A stretch of 64,000 nucleotides of DNA from Henckelia pumila (taxonomy: Eukaryota > Streptophyta > Magnoliopsida > Lamiales > Gesneriaceae): assembly GCF_033568475.1 (NCBI RefSeq), contig NC_133121.1:24659374-24723373 (forward strand), given 5' to 3'. A model generated the notes under the pieces. The model searched no databases. It saw only the letters and a list, made by a program, of their open reading frames with translations, and was not told the origin of the DNA. The translations under genes were made by a program, and so were the position numbers. Of the stretch, positions 35,928 through 49,950 are shown piece after piece (position 1 is the stretch's first letter; every line of letters begins with the position of its first letter).

Positions 35928-38563
35928 ATGGCTGCACAAAAGACTTGGGTATGTTTGTTTTTTTTATAAAAATTATTTATTTTTTATATTGCTCTATAAA
36001 TCACTTGAAATTTTAACATAATTGAGTGTTTAATTAATTAGTATTAGTAGCTAACTTGATTGATTTTTTTGTGCAGGTTAATCTTCAATCTCAAATATCA
36101 GAGGATAAATATTTTAGTTGTAAGTTTAGCTTATATTTCAAATATCAGAAAGTAAGTGAGATTATATTAGATTGCTTGAACGAGGAGGACATGGTATTCA
36201 TGGTTGAAAAAACACAATTTGGCAATCTAATCAAGTATGTTGCAGATTATAATTTATCGAGTCAGATTTTGTGGTTTTTGGTGATGAGACAAACATATGT
36301 AACCGATGATGATGAAATGTGGTTTGTTGTGAATGATAGACCAATAAGATTTTCTATAATGGAGTATGCATTGATAACAGGTTTGAATTGTTCTAATAGT
36401 TTTCCTGAAGAAGAAGTAGAGGTCTCAGATTTTTGTGGTAAATATTTTCAAGGCAGTAATAAAGTTTATGTGAATAAAGTTGAAATGAAGTTGAAAGAGT
36501 TGAAAAGTATGGATGCATTGTTGAGTATAGAGAGAGTGAAGATGTCTTGTTTTTACTTCGTTTGTGGTGTACTGTGGCCTCTAGCGCCAGTTAAAAATCC
36601 TCTAGTTGATAAAAAAAATTTCAGCTTGATTGATGATTTTGATGCTTTTAATAAGTATCATTGGGGTACGATAGCTTTCAAAAGAGCAATTCGTGATTAA
36701 AAGTGTGACTTGAAGAAAAAAAAAAGTTGTATTGAGCGAAAAAGTAGGAAACGGTAAGCGTTCGAACAGTGGAACCCATGATATGGTTGGATTCATTTAT
36801 CCGCTACAGGTAAGTAAATATTTTTATATTTTTCATATGTTTCTAACATAATTGATTATATGTGTTTTATAATTTTTGAATTGAATTTGAATTTAGATTC
36901 TTGCATACGAATGCGTTTGTGGTATTGGAGAGCGATTTGCGAAACAAGAGAAGGAGACAATACATCTCTACCATGCATGTGCCAATGAATTTCAAACAAA
37001 TGGCCAAAAAAAGGATCTCCTAGGTATATTGACATTTTAAATGCATCAAAAAGCGGTAAAAAGGTTAGTGCATTTAGAATATGATTGATTTCTATGATTA
37101 AGTTCTATTTATTTATTTACTAATTTAAAATATGTTAAATTTATAGATTATTAAAAGTATTTTGTCACCAACAGATCAAGAATCTACCGCTTCTTACATT
37201 AGAAATATTTTCATTGAAGATTCCATAGATTCTGATTTGTCATTTATCAATTCATTGTTGTTGGAAGGAAAATCTGTTTATTGCATTAGAAATCCCGCTC
37301 TTTGTGAATCTAAATTCTAAAGAGACTCTTCAATCCAAAGAAGAAGATCAAGAAAGTAAACTTTGTCTCAAAAATAAGTCAACAAGGTCTTCTAAAATTG
37401 ATTCAGCCAAGAAAGCAAGAGAAAAACAATCTCATCAAGTTGAACGAGTTGATGTCCTCGGTGAATCAAATATTATTAGACAAGTAAAAGCTTTACAAGA
37501 GCACATGGATAAAAATTTTGTGGAGTTGAAAAATATGGTTTCGAATTTGGATAGCAAGCTTGAACGTGTAATGCAAGTTTTGGACATTTCAAATTCATCC
37601 AAAAGGCGTTCGAATGAATCAACCACTATATTTGCACGATCAAAAAGAAAGAAGACCCACAGATATAAGTTTTGTGAACTTTAAAATGTTAGAGATAATA
37701 ATGTATTTGTTTTTAATAATATGATTGATTGAATTGTAGATGAGCCGATGACGCCTTTTTTCAATCAAAGAGTGGTTTTTGGGCAAGAGGCGCCATTAAC
37801 ATCTCCTTTGACATCTCTCGGTATATTTTCTTTTACATCCAAATTGTAGTATGTTTTTTTTTTTTAATTTTAATTACAATTATTTAATTTTTTAAATCAT
37901 AGATTACAAAGTCAAAGAAACAACTTTTGTCGATCGAGACTTGAATGAAGGAGTTAGTCGTGAGCAAGTGGTGGTCGATGATGAAGTGACCAATGAACCA
38001 GATGTTTTGTTTGATCCACCTCGTATTTTTTATTTTCAAATTTCAATTTAACTATTTTCATAGTTTTATTTAACTTGATTAATTTGTTTCATCATAGATG
38101 AGCCACCTTCCAACGAGCGACAGAGATTTGGAAAACAGATTATTGTCTACACGTGTTCCAAGAAAAAGAATGGTAATGTGTGCAAATATTTATAAAATTA
38201 TATATTTGAAACATTTGTTTGTTTGTGTATGATACATTACTTTCTTTTAGCTGTAGTTGAGTCTCAAAAGAATCTTATCTCTGGTTGTAGTGTGAATGAA
38301 CGAGATGTTGTTACTACGGAGATTTCATTCAAACACGATGATGCAAATGTCATCACAGTTGATGATGATGCAGCTATGAATGATCAAGCATTATCAAAGG
38401 AGATCACACCATCCCTTGCAGTTCAAAAGTGTATGCATTATACTTTGTTATAATTTGTTTGAATTTAAGTTTTGAAGGTATGCATCACTATCTAAAACAC
38501 TTGCTTTCCGTATGTAGATGCTCGAAGGAGTAAAAAGTCTCAATTTTGTCGCTCTCCATATGT

Positions 38564-40759
38564 ACAACTGAAGGTGATCGGTTAACTCGTGCCCAAAAAC
38601 GCATCGAAAATATTAAAATTTTTAACAAAAGAGATCCGAGAACTTGTGTAGCATTCAAAATCAAACAACCATAGGGTGTTTAGAATTTTACCTATCAATC
38701 TCAAAGATTGATTTATGGCTCCAACCAAGTTGATAAACAACTAGGCTCTTGAAATGGTAGACACTATCTACAAGCTTCCAAGAGCACACCTTGCTCAAAA
38801 TGGATTCAACACTTCAAGCCTTCGAATTAGGTCCACGACTAGACGATCTAGATCTGCTCTAAATATGCACTAGAATATTTAGAGAATTTTGCATTGAGAT
38901 TTCTCTTTTCTTCTTCCACAAAAAATGAAAGAAAACTTGGAGAAAATTTCTTAAGAGTGTTCGGCCACTTCAAGGTTAAAATGGAGTGGAATGTGTGTGT
39001 GTGTATATATTATTCCAAATAATATATTAAAGGAGAGGGATTAATGAGTACAATTAAGCCATGCATGAAAAAATGCAAGACATGCATGGAAAATTACAAA
39101 CCATCTTCCAACCCTTCAAATTTCATACACACACATATATATATCATATATATATATATACACGCCTATATATATATATATATACATATATAAATATATA
39201 TATTCAAATGTCATTTGAACTTATTTTTAATTAATTATTAAACCTAAACCCATTTAAGTTTAATCAATTAATTAAATTCAACTTGAACTCATTCAAGTCC
39301 ACTAGTATCAATAATTATACAACACTATATTAATTTGAGCTCTACTAGATTCAATAGTGTTTAATTTATTCAACTTGAATTAATTTAATTATTTGTACAT
39401 TAAAATGTCTATTAGTGTTAAATTAATTCAACACTTGAATTAATTAACTAAGTTCAAAATAATAGTTTAAAAAATCACCATTTTCATAAACTAATTATTT
39501 TAAGTCAACTTTTAATCTTGGAACACATTCACAAATTATAAGTTACTTATTCCATTCATTTTCCAATTTAGAAGTCAAACTTCTAATTTATTTTACTTAT
39601 AAACTCTTTTATAAGTTGTTCAACATATTGAACTAATTTTAATCTCAACGGGATCTAGAAAGCTAGTACTTATGTGACCCTCAATGGTTCATTGATACAA
39701 CTAGCAGTGGGTTCACATCTCCATGTGATTCGGGATCAACAAGTCCCTTATATGAGCATACCCTATATAGCTCCATTCTTATTGATCAACTCCTTGATAA
39801 TAAGAACGTCAGAAAACTCAAGTCTGATAGTACCCAACCAGTCATGTGAAACGTCTAGCAGCAACGCTTACATGACTTCCTAGGTATCAAATGATAGTGT
39901 CTGCAAGAACCAATCAATTATGGTTAGCGTACAGTACGGTCCCTTCAACTCATATATCCCGACCGATTCGACAACCATTGGTTTATCGAGAGTTGTCATT
40001 GAATCGATAACTATGTGTCATGTCGTAGTTGCATCGAAGGTGTAATTCAAGAAACCCCTTTCTTAATTACCACCTACTCTGATCAGAGATTTCAAGCTAC
40101 GTATACATGAGATAACATAGGATATCCATACCCGTAGGTAAGCGGTGAATCCCCGACTACAATGCATTGACTCCTATATGTTTTGCACAACACCCAACAT
40201 TGCCACCTGATGACCCCAGATGAGTCGGTAAACAAGTCAAAGTGAAGCACTAGCATATAGAGTCTCCATGTTGTCCCGGGTCATAAGGACTAATGGTATA
40301 CAACCATAAACTAGGACTTCTCCACTCGATAAGTGAGAACCACTTGGAAAGTCCTTTAGGGAGGGTTGTTCAGTGCACTCTACAAGGAGCACCTATTTGC
40401 ATGCTTGGACATCTCCATTTCCCCTACCAATGAAACACGGTACTCACATCGCAAATACTAGTCTCAAGCTTGAGCGGCCTTTATCCTTCTTTATGGTGGC
40501 TGAATCGACTAGTAACAGTTTAGAATATACAGTATTCCAAATATGAGTTTCATGATAGTCATCACATGACCATCTCATATTCTTTCTACTATTTGTATAT
40601 TCAAGGGCTTTATCTATGCAGCTTGCATGGGTATACAGATAAAGATTTGCCAAATTAAATAATGTCAAATATTATTAAAATAAAAATTGTCATACAAAAG
40701 TTCTCTCAAGGACCATCGACCAATACATTGGCTCGACGGGCACCTACCCTAACAACAAC
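38564..40759. mobile_element. solo LTR, about 2186 bp, inserted in the Ulp1 pseudogene
   Basis: 38569-40754 starts TGAAGGTGATCGG and ends CCCTAACA, so TG...CA. It is flanked by ACAAC on both sides (38564-38568 and 40755-40759). It has no gag or pol sequence and no second LTR. Runs of TATATA lie near 39130-39200. The Ulp1 frame resumes after it. Confidence 0.82.
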
Positions 40760-41347
40760 TACCTGATACACCTGCTTTAACTGCACTTGGATATACCGGT
40801 CCTTACAACGGTTCATTTGAACCAGTGCAGTGTGTTTCCATCAAGAAAGTATTGCCCAGTATCACTAAAGAAGTAGGTAGATTACATGATGGATTTAAAG
40901 CATGTACATATGGATCATATGGCAAGTCATGGTTTACTTACCTTCTTAATCCGAGGCACTGGCTTGATGAAAGCGTGAGTAGGATATTTTTTCTAGTCGT
41001 GTTCTAATAATAATATTTTTTATATATATAATATGCTTCCATAACATGCAGCACGTATACGAGAGCATGTATGGATTATCTGTCTTGCAAAAGACATACC
41101 CACATTTGGTGAAACAGGATGTTGCCATCATGAGTCCATATTTCTCTCAAGATATAGGTTTTGCATATCGGAATGCTCGTGATGATTTCAGCTATAGCAT
41201 TTGGAAGAAGTTATTTGGCTACGTTGATGGATATTGTTGTCGTTGGACTTCAGTACCATGGGCAAATGCATCTTCAATATTGATTCCATTGAATTTGCCT
41301 ATACATTGGGTAGCAGTTGTAGTGAACGTGAAGGATAAAATCATCTC

Positions 41348-42835
41348 TGTTAGAACCTAATAGGGGGGGATTTAGGTTCTATTGGCAACTTTAGCAATTT
41401 AAAGCGATTATGCAAGTACGCAAGCGGAAGACTTAAGCAATCAAATAATAAGTGCGGTAAATAAATGCGTAATGTAAATAAAGCAGTAAAAGGGATAAGA
41501 GATGTTTATGGAAGTTCGACGATAAATCGTCTACGTCTCCCCTTCTTGGTTAAGTCGATTAACCAAGGATCCACTAGCACTTCAACGTCTTGGCCTTGAT
41601 GGCTCCAAGGATAGCCGTACAACTCAACACGATCACCGCGCCGATACAATTCGAACACTTGGCCTTAAGGGCTCTAAGGATAGCCTCAACACAACACTTG
41701 GCTTCACACTCAAGTGCTTACAACAATAGCACAACACACTTGGCTTCACACTCAAGTGTTTACAACAATAGCACAACCAACTCACAAACTATTTTTTACA
41801 AACACTCTCAAATATATCACACAAACACTTTGATAGTGAGAAATTGCTTGCAAAGGAGAGAAGAGATGAGTTGGGATGTCTCCAAATGAACTTGGATGAC
41901 CTCTATTTATAGTTGGCAAAGATTTGAATCTGATTTGAGTGCTTGGAGCGTGTGTTAAGAAGTCAAGGAGAGACAAAAAGTGTTCGGCGCCGCTGCCTTA
42001 TTTTTTCCAGCACTGGCGGATTTTGTGGAAAAATCATATCTTCCAATCTAACCGTTGGATTGATCTGAAATTTGAACTGAAGCTTTAAAACATCCAGATC
42101 TTCATTCGGAACGGTGAAGATTTTATTTGAACCAGTCAAACATTTCCAGTAATTTTCGGAAGTCGCTTCATCATGTTTTCGAACCTATTCTGTGCAACAA
42201 ATTTGAAAAATTCATATCTCTTAATCCATCCGTTGGATTGACCTAAAATTTGGACAGAAGCTTTATAACATCATAATACGGAAGCTGATCGGTGTAGATT
42301 GGATTTGGATTTCTCAAACATTCCCAGTTATTTTCTGAAGTCGAATATTCATGGTTTCGTTCCTTGCAGAAGTGGGTACTGTGCAGCATATATGAAAAAA
42401 TTCATATCTATCATTCTAACCGTTGGATTTATCTCAAATTTGGACAGTACTTGTAACACGTCTTTATCTAGATTATGACCGGTGGAGATCCGATTTGAGT
42501 CATACAAAATATCCAGTAATTTTCGGAAGTTGCTGCTCCATACTTTGGCTTCTTCTTGTCTTTTTCTAAATATCTCTTAACAATGTTCCATGACATCCAC
42601 ATAACATTGTGTCCATTATATGAGCAAATTGAGACTTCATAAATACATTGATAGCTTCAAAATAACTTCCAATAATTTATTTGTCAATAAATCTAATCTT
42701 CAAAATCTCACTTTAAATGGTTAGTAACAATTAACCGAGTTTTGTAATCATCAAAACATAATATTATGAGATTTTTTATTGCATTAAAAACATTAATCTC
42801 ATCACACGAGATTTGTATGCGTTTAAGGCGTAACA
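41348..42835 (-). repeat. 3' LTR of the copia element
   Basis: 1488 bases. On the plus strand it starts TGTTAGAACC and ends GGCGTAACA. It matches 48075-49566 almost throughout. Confidence 0.95.
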
Positions 42836-42850
42836 ATCTCCTCCTTTTTG
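42836..42850 (-). other. polypurine tract
   Basis: On the minus strand AAAAGGAGGAGAT sits directly before the 3' LTR, the expected place for second-strand priming. Confidence 0.75.
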
Positions 42851-43287
42851 ATGATCACAAAACTTGGTTAAATAGGAGAAATAAATGTACAATATTAAAT
42901 AAATAATTTAAATTTGCACAATATAATTGCATGAATAAAACTCCCCCTAAATTAAACAATTAGTGAAGAAGAGTTTGTTTATCAAATAACCGATTTTATT
43001 CTTCATGCATTTAACCATACTAACTCTTCCCTTTAGTTAAAGTATTTAACCAAACTAATTCTCCCCCTTTTTGTGATAATCAAAAAGACTGGAAAAGTAT
43101 GCAAAAACATGAGAATTGAAATATGATTTCTAAAATGCAACACATAAATTTCACATAAATAACAAAATATGAGCGTATAATATTGAATAAATACAATTAA
43201 TTTGTATTATCCAAAATTAAGTTGCTCGAATTTTATATTAAGCTCCCTCTTAATATGTCATTATCTTTAGAATATGTCAACAAGTGA

Positions 43288-45790
43288 TTACAACTCAATC
43301 ATGCCAAGTTCACCACGCAAACGAATAAAAGTATTTTCATCTAGTGGTTTTGTAAAAATATCGGCAATTTGATTTGTCGTGTCAACATATTGAAGTTCAA
43401 CTTCATTTCGTTCGATGTGGTCACGAATAAAATGATGACGAATGTCAATATGTTTGGTGCGCGAATGTTGAATCGGATTCTTTGTTAGACATATGGCACT
43501 AGTGTTGTCACAGAAAATAGGGATTTTTGAAAAAGAGACGCCATAGTCGAGCAATTGATGCTTCATCCAAAGAATTTGCGCACAACAACTACCAGCAGCC
43601 ATATATTCGGCTTCGGTCGTTGACAACGCAACACAATTTTGTTTCTTTGAAAACCAAGAAACTAAACAGTTTCCTAAAAAGAAACAAGTTCCACTAGTGC
43701 TTTTCCTATCCACCTTATATCCACCAAAGTCGGCATCACAATATGCTTTTAAATCAAAGAAAGAATTTTTCGAATACCACAAGCCGAGATTTGGAGTATT
43801 TGAAAGATATTTGAAAATGCGTTTTAAGGCGAACAAATGTGATTCCTTTGGACATGATTAAAATCGTGCACACAGGCAAACACTAAACATAATGTCCGGT
43901 CTACTAGCAGTAGCATATAATAAGGATCCAATCATACTACGAAAGGAAGATTGATCTACAGATTTACCATTTTCATCCTTGTCGAGTCTGATTGCTGTGC
44001 TCATTGGTGTGGATGATGATTTTGTGTTCTCCATCCCAAACTTCTTTAGAATCTCCTTGATGTATTTGCTTTGGTTCACAAAGAACCCATCTTTGCACTG
44101 TTTGATTTGCAATCCGAGGAAATAATTAAGTTCCCCCATCATGCTCATCTCAAAGTGATCCTGCATCAACTTAGAGAATTCTTGACAAAGAGTTTCATTA
44201 GTAGAACCAAAAATTATATCATCAACATAAATTTGCACAATCAATAAATCATCTTTGACATTTTTGGTAAACAAAGTAATATCAATCTTTCCTCTTGAAA
44301 AATCATTTGAATTAAGGAAAGTTGATAGTTTTTCATACCAAGCTCGAGGAGCTTGTTTCAAACCATACAAAGCTTTGTTTAGTCTATACACATGATCAGG
44401 TAATAATGCATCAACAAAACCATCAGGTTGTTCAATATAAACTTCCTCTTTCAATTCACCGTTAAGAAATGCACTCTTAACATCCATTTGAAATAACTTA
44501 AAATTTCTAGAGCAAGCAAAAGCAAGTAACATGCGAATAGATTCTAGTCTAGCAACAGGCGCATAAGTCTCATCATAATCAATGTCTTCTTCTTGACTAT
44601 ATCCTTTAGCTACAAGCCTAGCTTTATTTCTAGTGATAGTGCCATGCTCGTCAAGTTTATTCCTAAACACCCATTTAGTACCAATGATAGATCTATCATG
44701 CGGCCTAGGAACAAGAAATCAAACATCATTGCGTTTAAACTCATTCAACTCATCTTGCATCACAATTATCCATGCATCATCTAACAAAGCATCATCTATG
44801 CATTTAGGTTCAACATGCGAAACAAAAGCAAGATGATTGCAAATATTATTAAGAGAAGAACGAGTGACTACTCCCTTCGAAGGACTTTCGATGATAAGAT
44901 CCATTGGGTGATCTTTGTGAAGCGTCCAATCCTTCGGAAGTGGTGTTTTCTCAACGGAAACATCTATATCATTTAGGCTTGAAGAAGCCAACTCTTCTTC
45001 GAGTAATTCTACATCATCAATGTTAGTGCGAACAATAGTAGACATAGATTCATCAAAAATAACATGCATACATTCTTCAACAAGTAAAGTGCATTTATTA
45101 AAAACTCTAAAGGCCTTACTTGAGGTAGAATATCCGAGAAAGATACCTTTGTCAGATTTGGCATCAAATTTGCCAAGGTTGTCCTTACCATTGTTATGTA
45201 TGTAGCATTTGGAACCGAAAGCTCGAAAGTAAGAAATGTTAGGCTTTCTCCCTCTCCATAATTCATATGGAGTTTTCTTGAGAATTGGCCTTATTGATAC
45301 GCGACTGATAATGTAACAGGCAGTGTTCATTGCTTCAGCCCAAAAATATTTTGGTAGAGAATGCTCACATATCATGGTCCTTGCAATCTCCACAAGTGTC
45401 CTATTTTTCCTCTCAATGACCCCGTTTTGTTGAGGAGTCCTAGGACAAGAAAAATTATGACCGATGTCTTTCTCTTCATAAAAGTTTGAAAAACTCTCAT
45501 TTTGAAATTCAGTTCCGTGGTCACTACGGATCTGCTTTATTGAAAGATTTTTCTCATTCTCAACACATTTCACAAAAGTTTTAAAATAATCAAAGACATC
45601 ATTTTTGTGGGCTAAAAATAATGTCCACGTGAATCGTGAGAAATCATCCACAATGACAAATGCATAAAGCTTCCCTCCTAGGCTAGCGTTCCTCGAGGGA
45701 CCACATAGATCTAGGTGAAGAAGTTCAAGGGGCATAGAAGTTGATATAAAATTTTTGCTTTTAAAAGATTCCCTTGTATGTTTGCCAAGT
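43288..45790 (-). pseudogene. copia integrase - reverse transcriptase - RNase H frame, two nonsense codons
   Basis: Minus-strand frame with integrase core at 45735-44719 (LHLDLCGPS, VDDFSRFTW, IRSDHGTEF, TPQQNGVIERKNRT). Reverse transcriptase is 44670-43858 ([44 protein letters not shown]) and RNase H is 43836-43288 (YCDADFGG, STTEAEYMA, FCDNTSAI, TKHIDIRHHFIRD, DIFTKPL). All three stay in one frame and are interrupted only by a TGA at about 44717-44719 (probably once TGG) and a stop at about 43858-43860 (probably once CAA). The catalytic YVDD is intact. Confidence 0.92.
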
Positions 45791-45818
45791 TGACATGCAT
45801 CACAAATAGAATCTAATT

Positions 45819-46304
45819 TTAATTGAGTTTTGGCATACCAACAACTAAATCAAGTTTAAAAAGTTTTTCTATGGTACTAGGACCAACATGACCTAGTCGT
45901 CTATGCCAAAGAATGTTGTCATCAACATTCAAGGATACAAGGCTTTTAATATTTGATAAAGATAAATTGTTTAAAGAAACCTTGTAAACATTTTCACTTC
46001 TATATCCTTTGAAATTTATGGATTTGTCAGTCGTGAGTGATATAGTGCAGTGTTGGGGAGTGAATTTGACTTCATAACCTCTATCGCACAATTGACTTAT
46101 GCTTAGTAGATTATGTTTAAGCCCTTTCACTAGGAGTACATCATCAATCAAGCAAGATTTAGATATACCTATTGAGCCGATTCCTTCAATTACTCCTTTG
46201 CTGTTGTCTCCAAAGGTGACAGTTCCCTTATCCTTTGGTTTGACGGATTGGAGTAGCTCTTTGTTTCCCGTCATATGTCTAGAACATCCATGTCTAGACA
46301 CCAT
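45819..46304 (-). pseudogene. copia protease end and gag-pre-integrase region
   Basis: Contains GCSRHMTGN, the sequence that follows the protease active site, and LWHRRLGHVGPSTIEKL, the gag-pre-integrase HHCC-type region. The expected active-site DSG just before CSRHM reads SRHG here, so the catalytic Asp appears lost. A frame change near 45820 separates it from the integrase frame, and 46305-46620 is decayed with no open frame. Confidence 0.85.
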
Positions 46305-46623
46305 ATGCTAGGGAGAACAATTTTCCTATTTCCCTACAAGAAGAGATTTTGGTACCCTTTAGTTCTTTTGGGTCCACAGTGTTAGAAAAGAAAAATACAA
46401 AACAGATTTTCAAGAGTTCAGTCTCTCATAGCGACATCATCGCCACTTTCCAAGAGTGCTCCCAGTTGTAGGTAGGGCTATGCCTCTTTAAAAACCTATT
46501 TCCTTGGACAGAGCAGCGTTCATCAGGAAGACCAGTCGCAAGTCAAGGCAGTTTAAACCGGTCTATGATGAACTCCCTTGGATCATGATCTCATAATGCC
46601 GACTAATGAGTTGTTAAGTACTC

Positions 46624-48027
46624 TTAGGCCTCCATTTCATATAGCTCTTTTTTATCATATTGATATTTTAAAGATCTACACTTATGTCTAGCATGTCCTA
46701 TTTTATAACAGTAAGAACATGCAGGGGGTGATCTCATTTTTGCTTTAGCAATTAGACTAGTGAAATCAATAGATTTCTTACCATACCCTATTCCACCCTT
46801 ATCAAAACTACATTTTTGCATGCTTAGTAAATTATTCAAGTTATTACTACTTACATTGAATTTATCAAAAGATTTCTCTAAGTGAGCTATGTCATCCTTT
46901 AATCTTAGGTTTTCATGCTCCTTAGTTTCTAATTCATGTTTGAGCTTTTTATTTTCTTTTCTAAGAGATTTAGCCATATCAAACATGTTTTTATATGCAT
47001 GTAGTAGTTCGTCATAGGAAGGTACCTCATCATCGTCGTCGGAGACGATGTCATCACTTTTAGCCATGAGGCAGATGTTGGCTTCCTCCTCGTCATCGTC
47101 GCTATCGCTCCAAGTGGCTAGAAGTGCTTTCTTCTTTTCCTTGTCAACTTTCTTCTTAAGAGGACACTCATTTGCATAGTGGCCTTGTTGTTGACAGTTG
47201 TAGCAAGTAACTTCCTTATCCGGCTTTTTTTGGAATTTGTTTCCTCGCATGAATCGTTTGAACTTTCTTGCGAAGAGCGCCATATCATCATCATCATCAT
47301 CTTCTTTGGATTGGCTAGATAGAGCAATCCCCTTTGCCTTGGTATCTTCTTTCTTTAATTCCTTCCTTGTTGATAATTCCAGCTCATGGGTTTTTAGAGT
47401 CCCATGTAGTTGATCAAGATCGTAGGATGCGGTGTCGCCTTTGTTTGACTCGATGATGGCCGTCCTCTTGGCATCCCACTCCTTGGGTAAGACGCGTAGA
47501 GCTCTCCTCCACACTTATTTGGTTGGATATTGTTCCTCGAGTTGGGCTAGCTCATTGATAATTTGAGTAAGCCTTCGGAACATAGTATCTACATCTTCGT
47601 TTGATTCCATCTCGAATGTTTCATATTTGAGTTGAAGTAGATCGATCTTCGTCTCTTTGACTTGATTAGTCCCTTCATGGCATATCTCCAACTTGTCCCA
47701 TATCTCTTTAGCTGATGAGCACATTGAGATCCGGTTGTACTCATTCATATCTAAGGAACAATGAAGAATATTCATGGCTTTAGCATTTTGAGAAATTAAT
47801 CGCATGTCCTCCTTGGAAAAGTCGTCCATTCCCTTGGGAATTTTGACACCCTCAACCTCTTTAGTAGGTATGTAGGGACCTTTCACAGTAACTTTCCAAA
47901 GATCATAATATACGGATTGGATATATAGGGACATTCGGTTTTTCCAATATCCGTAGTTTATGCCATTGAAAAGAGGAGGACGATTTGTTGATTGCCCTTG
48001 AGCATAGTCGTTCGCTAGATTTGCCAT
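46624..48027 (-). pseudogene. copia gag with CCHC knuckle, one nonsense codon
   Basis: Start chosen at MANLANDYAQG (ATG at 48027), the first Met after the primer site. An open frame extends further up into the LTR but is not needed. UBN2-type blocks: YGYWKNRMSLYIQS and AKEIWDKLEICHEGTNQVKE. The CCHC knuckle is CYNCQQQGHYANEC near 47190, and a second Cys/His cluster CSYCYKIGHARHKC lies near 46690. One stop (TAA at 47515-47517) breaks the frame after EEQYPTK; the frame then continues as VWRRALRVLP. Confidence 0.9.
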
Positions 48028-48059
48028 AGAGCCTTTTTGAAAATATTTTGTAAAAAGGT

Positions 48060-48072
48060 GGCTCTGATACCA
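48060..48072 (-). other. primer binding site (initiator Met tRNA)
   Basis: On the minus strand TGGTATCAGAGCC follows the 5' LTR after a short gap. It is the standard copia primer site in plants. Confidence 0.92.
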
Positions 48073-48074
48073 CT

Positions 48075-49566
48075 TGTTAGAACCTAATGGGGGGGGGGGG
48101 GATTTAGGTTCTATTGGCAACTTTAGCAATTTAAAGCGATTATGTAAGTACGCAAGCGGAAGACTTAAGCAATCAAATAATAAGTGCGGTAAATAAATGC
48201 GTAATGTAAATAAAGCAGTAAAAGGGATAAGAGATGTTTATGGAAGTTCGACGATAAATCGTCTACGTCTCCCCTTCTTGGTTAAGTCGATTAACCAAGG
48301 ATCCACTAGCACTTCAACGTCTTGGCCTTGATGGCTCCAAGGATAGCCGTACAACTCAACACGATCACCGCGCCGATACAACTCGAACACTTGGCCTTAA
48401 GGGCTCCAAGGATAGCCTCAACACAACACTTGGCTTCACACTCAAGTGTTTACAACAATAGCACAACACACTTGGCTTCACACTCAAGTGTTTACAACAA
48501 TAGCACAACCAACTCACAAACTATTTTTACAAACACTCTCAAATATATCACACAAACACTTTGATAGTGAGAAATTGCTTGCAAAAGAGAGAAGAGATGA
48601 GTTGGGATGTCTCCAAATGAACTTGGATGACCTCTATTTATAGTTGGCAAAGATTTGAATCTGATTTGAGTGCTTGGAGCGTGTGTTAAGAAGTCAAGGA
48701 GAGACAAAAAGTGTTCGGCGCCGCTGCCTTATTTTTTCCAGCACTAAGCGGATTTTGTGGAAAAATCATATCTTCCAATCTAACCGTTGGATTGATCTGA
48801 AATTTGAACTGAAGCTTTAAAACATCCAGATCTTCATTCTGAACGGTGAGATTTGATTTGAACGAGTCAAAAATTTCCAGTAATTTTCGGAAGTCGCTTC
48901 ATCATGTTTTCAAACCTATTCTGTGCAACAAATTTGAAAAATTCATATCTCTTAATCCATCCGTTGGATGGACCTGAAATTTGGACAGAAGCTTTATAAA
49001 TCATAATACGGAATCTGATCGATGGAGATTTGATTTGGATTTCTCAAACATTCCCAGTTATTTTCTGAAGTCGAATATTCTTGGTTTCGTTCCTTGCAGA
49101 AGTGGGTACTGTGCAGCATATATGGAAAAATTCATATCTATCATTCTAGCCGTTGGATTTCTCTCAAATTTGGACAGTACTTGTAACACTTCTTTATCTA
49201 GATTATGACTGGTGGAGATCCGATTTGGAGTCATACAAAATTTCCAGTAATTTTCGGAAGTTGCTGTTCCATACTTTGGCTTCTTCTTGTCTTTTTCTAA
49301 ATATCTCTTAACAATGTTTCATGACATCCACATAACATTGTGTCAATTATATGAGCAAATTGAGACTTCATAAATACATTGATAGCTTTAAAATAACTTC
49401 CAATAATTTATTTGTCAATAAATCTAATCTTCAAAATCTCACTTTAAATGGTTAGTAACAATTAACTGAGTTTTGTAATCATCAAAACATAATATTATGA
49501 GATTTTTTAATGCATTAAAAACATTAATCTCATCACACGAGATTTGTATGCGTTTAAGGCGTAACA
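48075..49566 (-). repeat. 5' LTR of the copia element
   Basis: 1492 bases, starting TGTTAGAACC and ending GGCGTAACA on the plus strand. It differs from the other LTR by a longer G run near 48090 and scattered substitutions. Confidence 0.95.
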
Positions 49567-49950
49567 ATCTCTATATTTGATTGCAACCACGGCTGCTACA
49601 CCGATGCTGAAATGACTGCTTATATTGATCAAGTAGAATATGTGGTTCAACATCTTCTACATTATCGCAAAGGTTGCACGCCCCAAAAATTTCCCGCAAG
49701 ATATGAGCAGATGTGTATGTTCTTGAATTTTCTAGAATTTTTATTACAAAACATAATTTACCATTTCATTTGAACTCAACATATTTTGCGGGAGTCTAAA
49801 ATAATTCATTTTTACAGTTCTGATTGCGGTGCATGGATGCTGAAGATTTTTGAGGTGGAGTTGCCTCATCAGTCTTTATATGGATTGAATGATAATATTA
49901 TGAATTCATATAGAAAATATTTAGCAACATCTATAAAATATGTTTTAAAC

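Larger units (their letters stand above)
41343..49571 (-). mobile_element. Ty1/copia retrotransposon, 8219 bp, both LTRs, 5-bp TSD
   Basis: The element is 41348-49566, flanked by ATCTC on both sides (41343-41347 and 49567-49571). It lies inside the Ulp1 protease domain, between KIIS and LYDC. The domain order read on the minus strand is gag, protease, integrase, reverse transcriptase, RNase H, which defines copia. Long LTRs (about 1.49 kb) and the gag sequence suggest the SIRE/Maximus side of the family, but this is tentative. The LTRs differ by what looks like about 2%, so the insertion is fairly young, though the coding frame already carries several lesions. Confidence 0.95.

Noticed and set aside
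36602-36796. Minus-strand ORF opposite the DUF1985 region
   Set aside because: Shadow of the plus-strand DUF1985 coding sequence.
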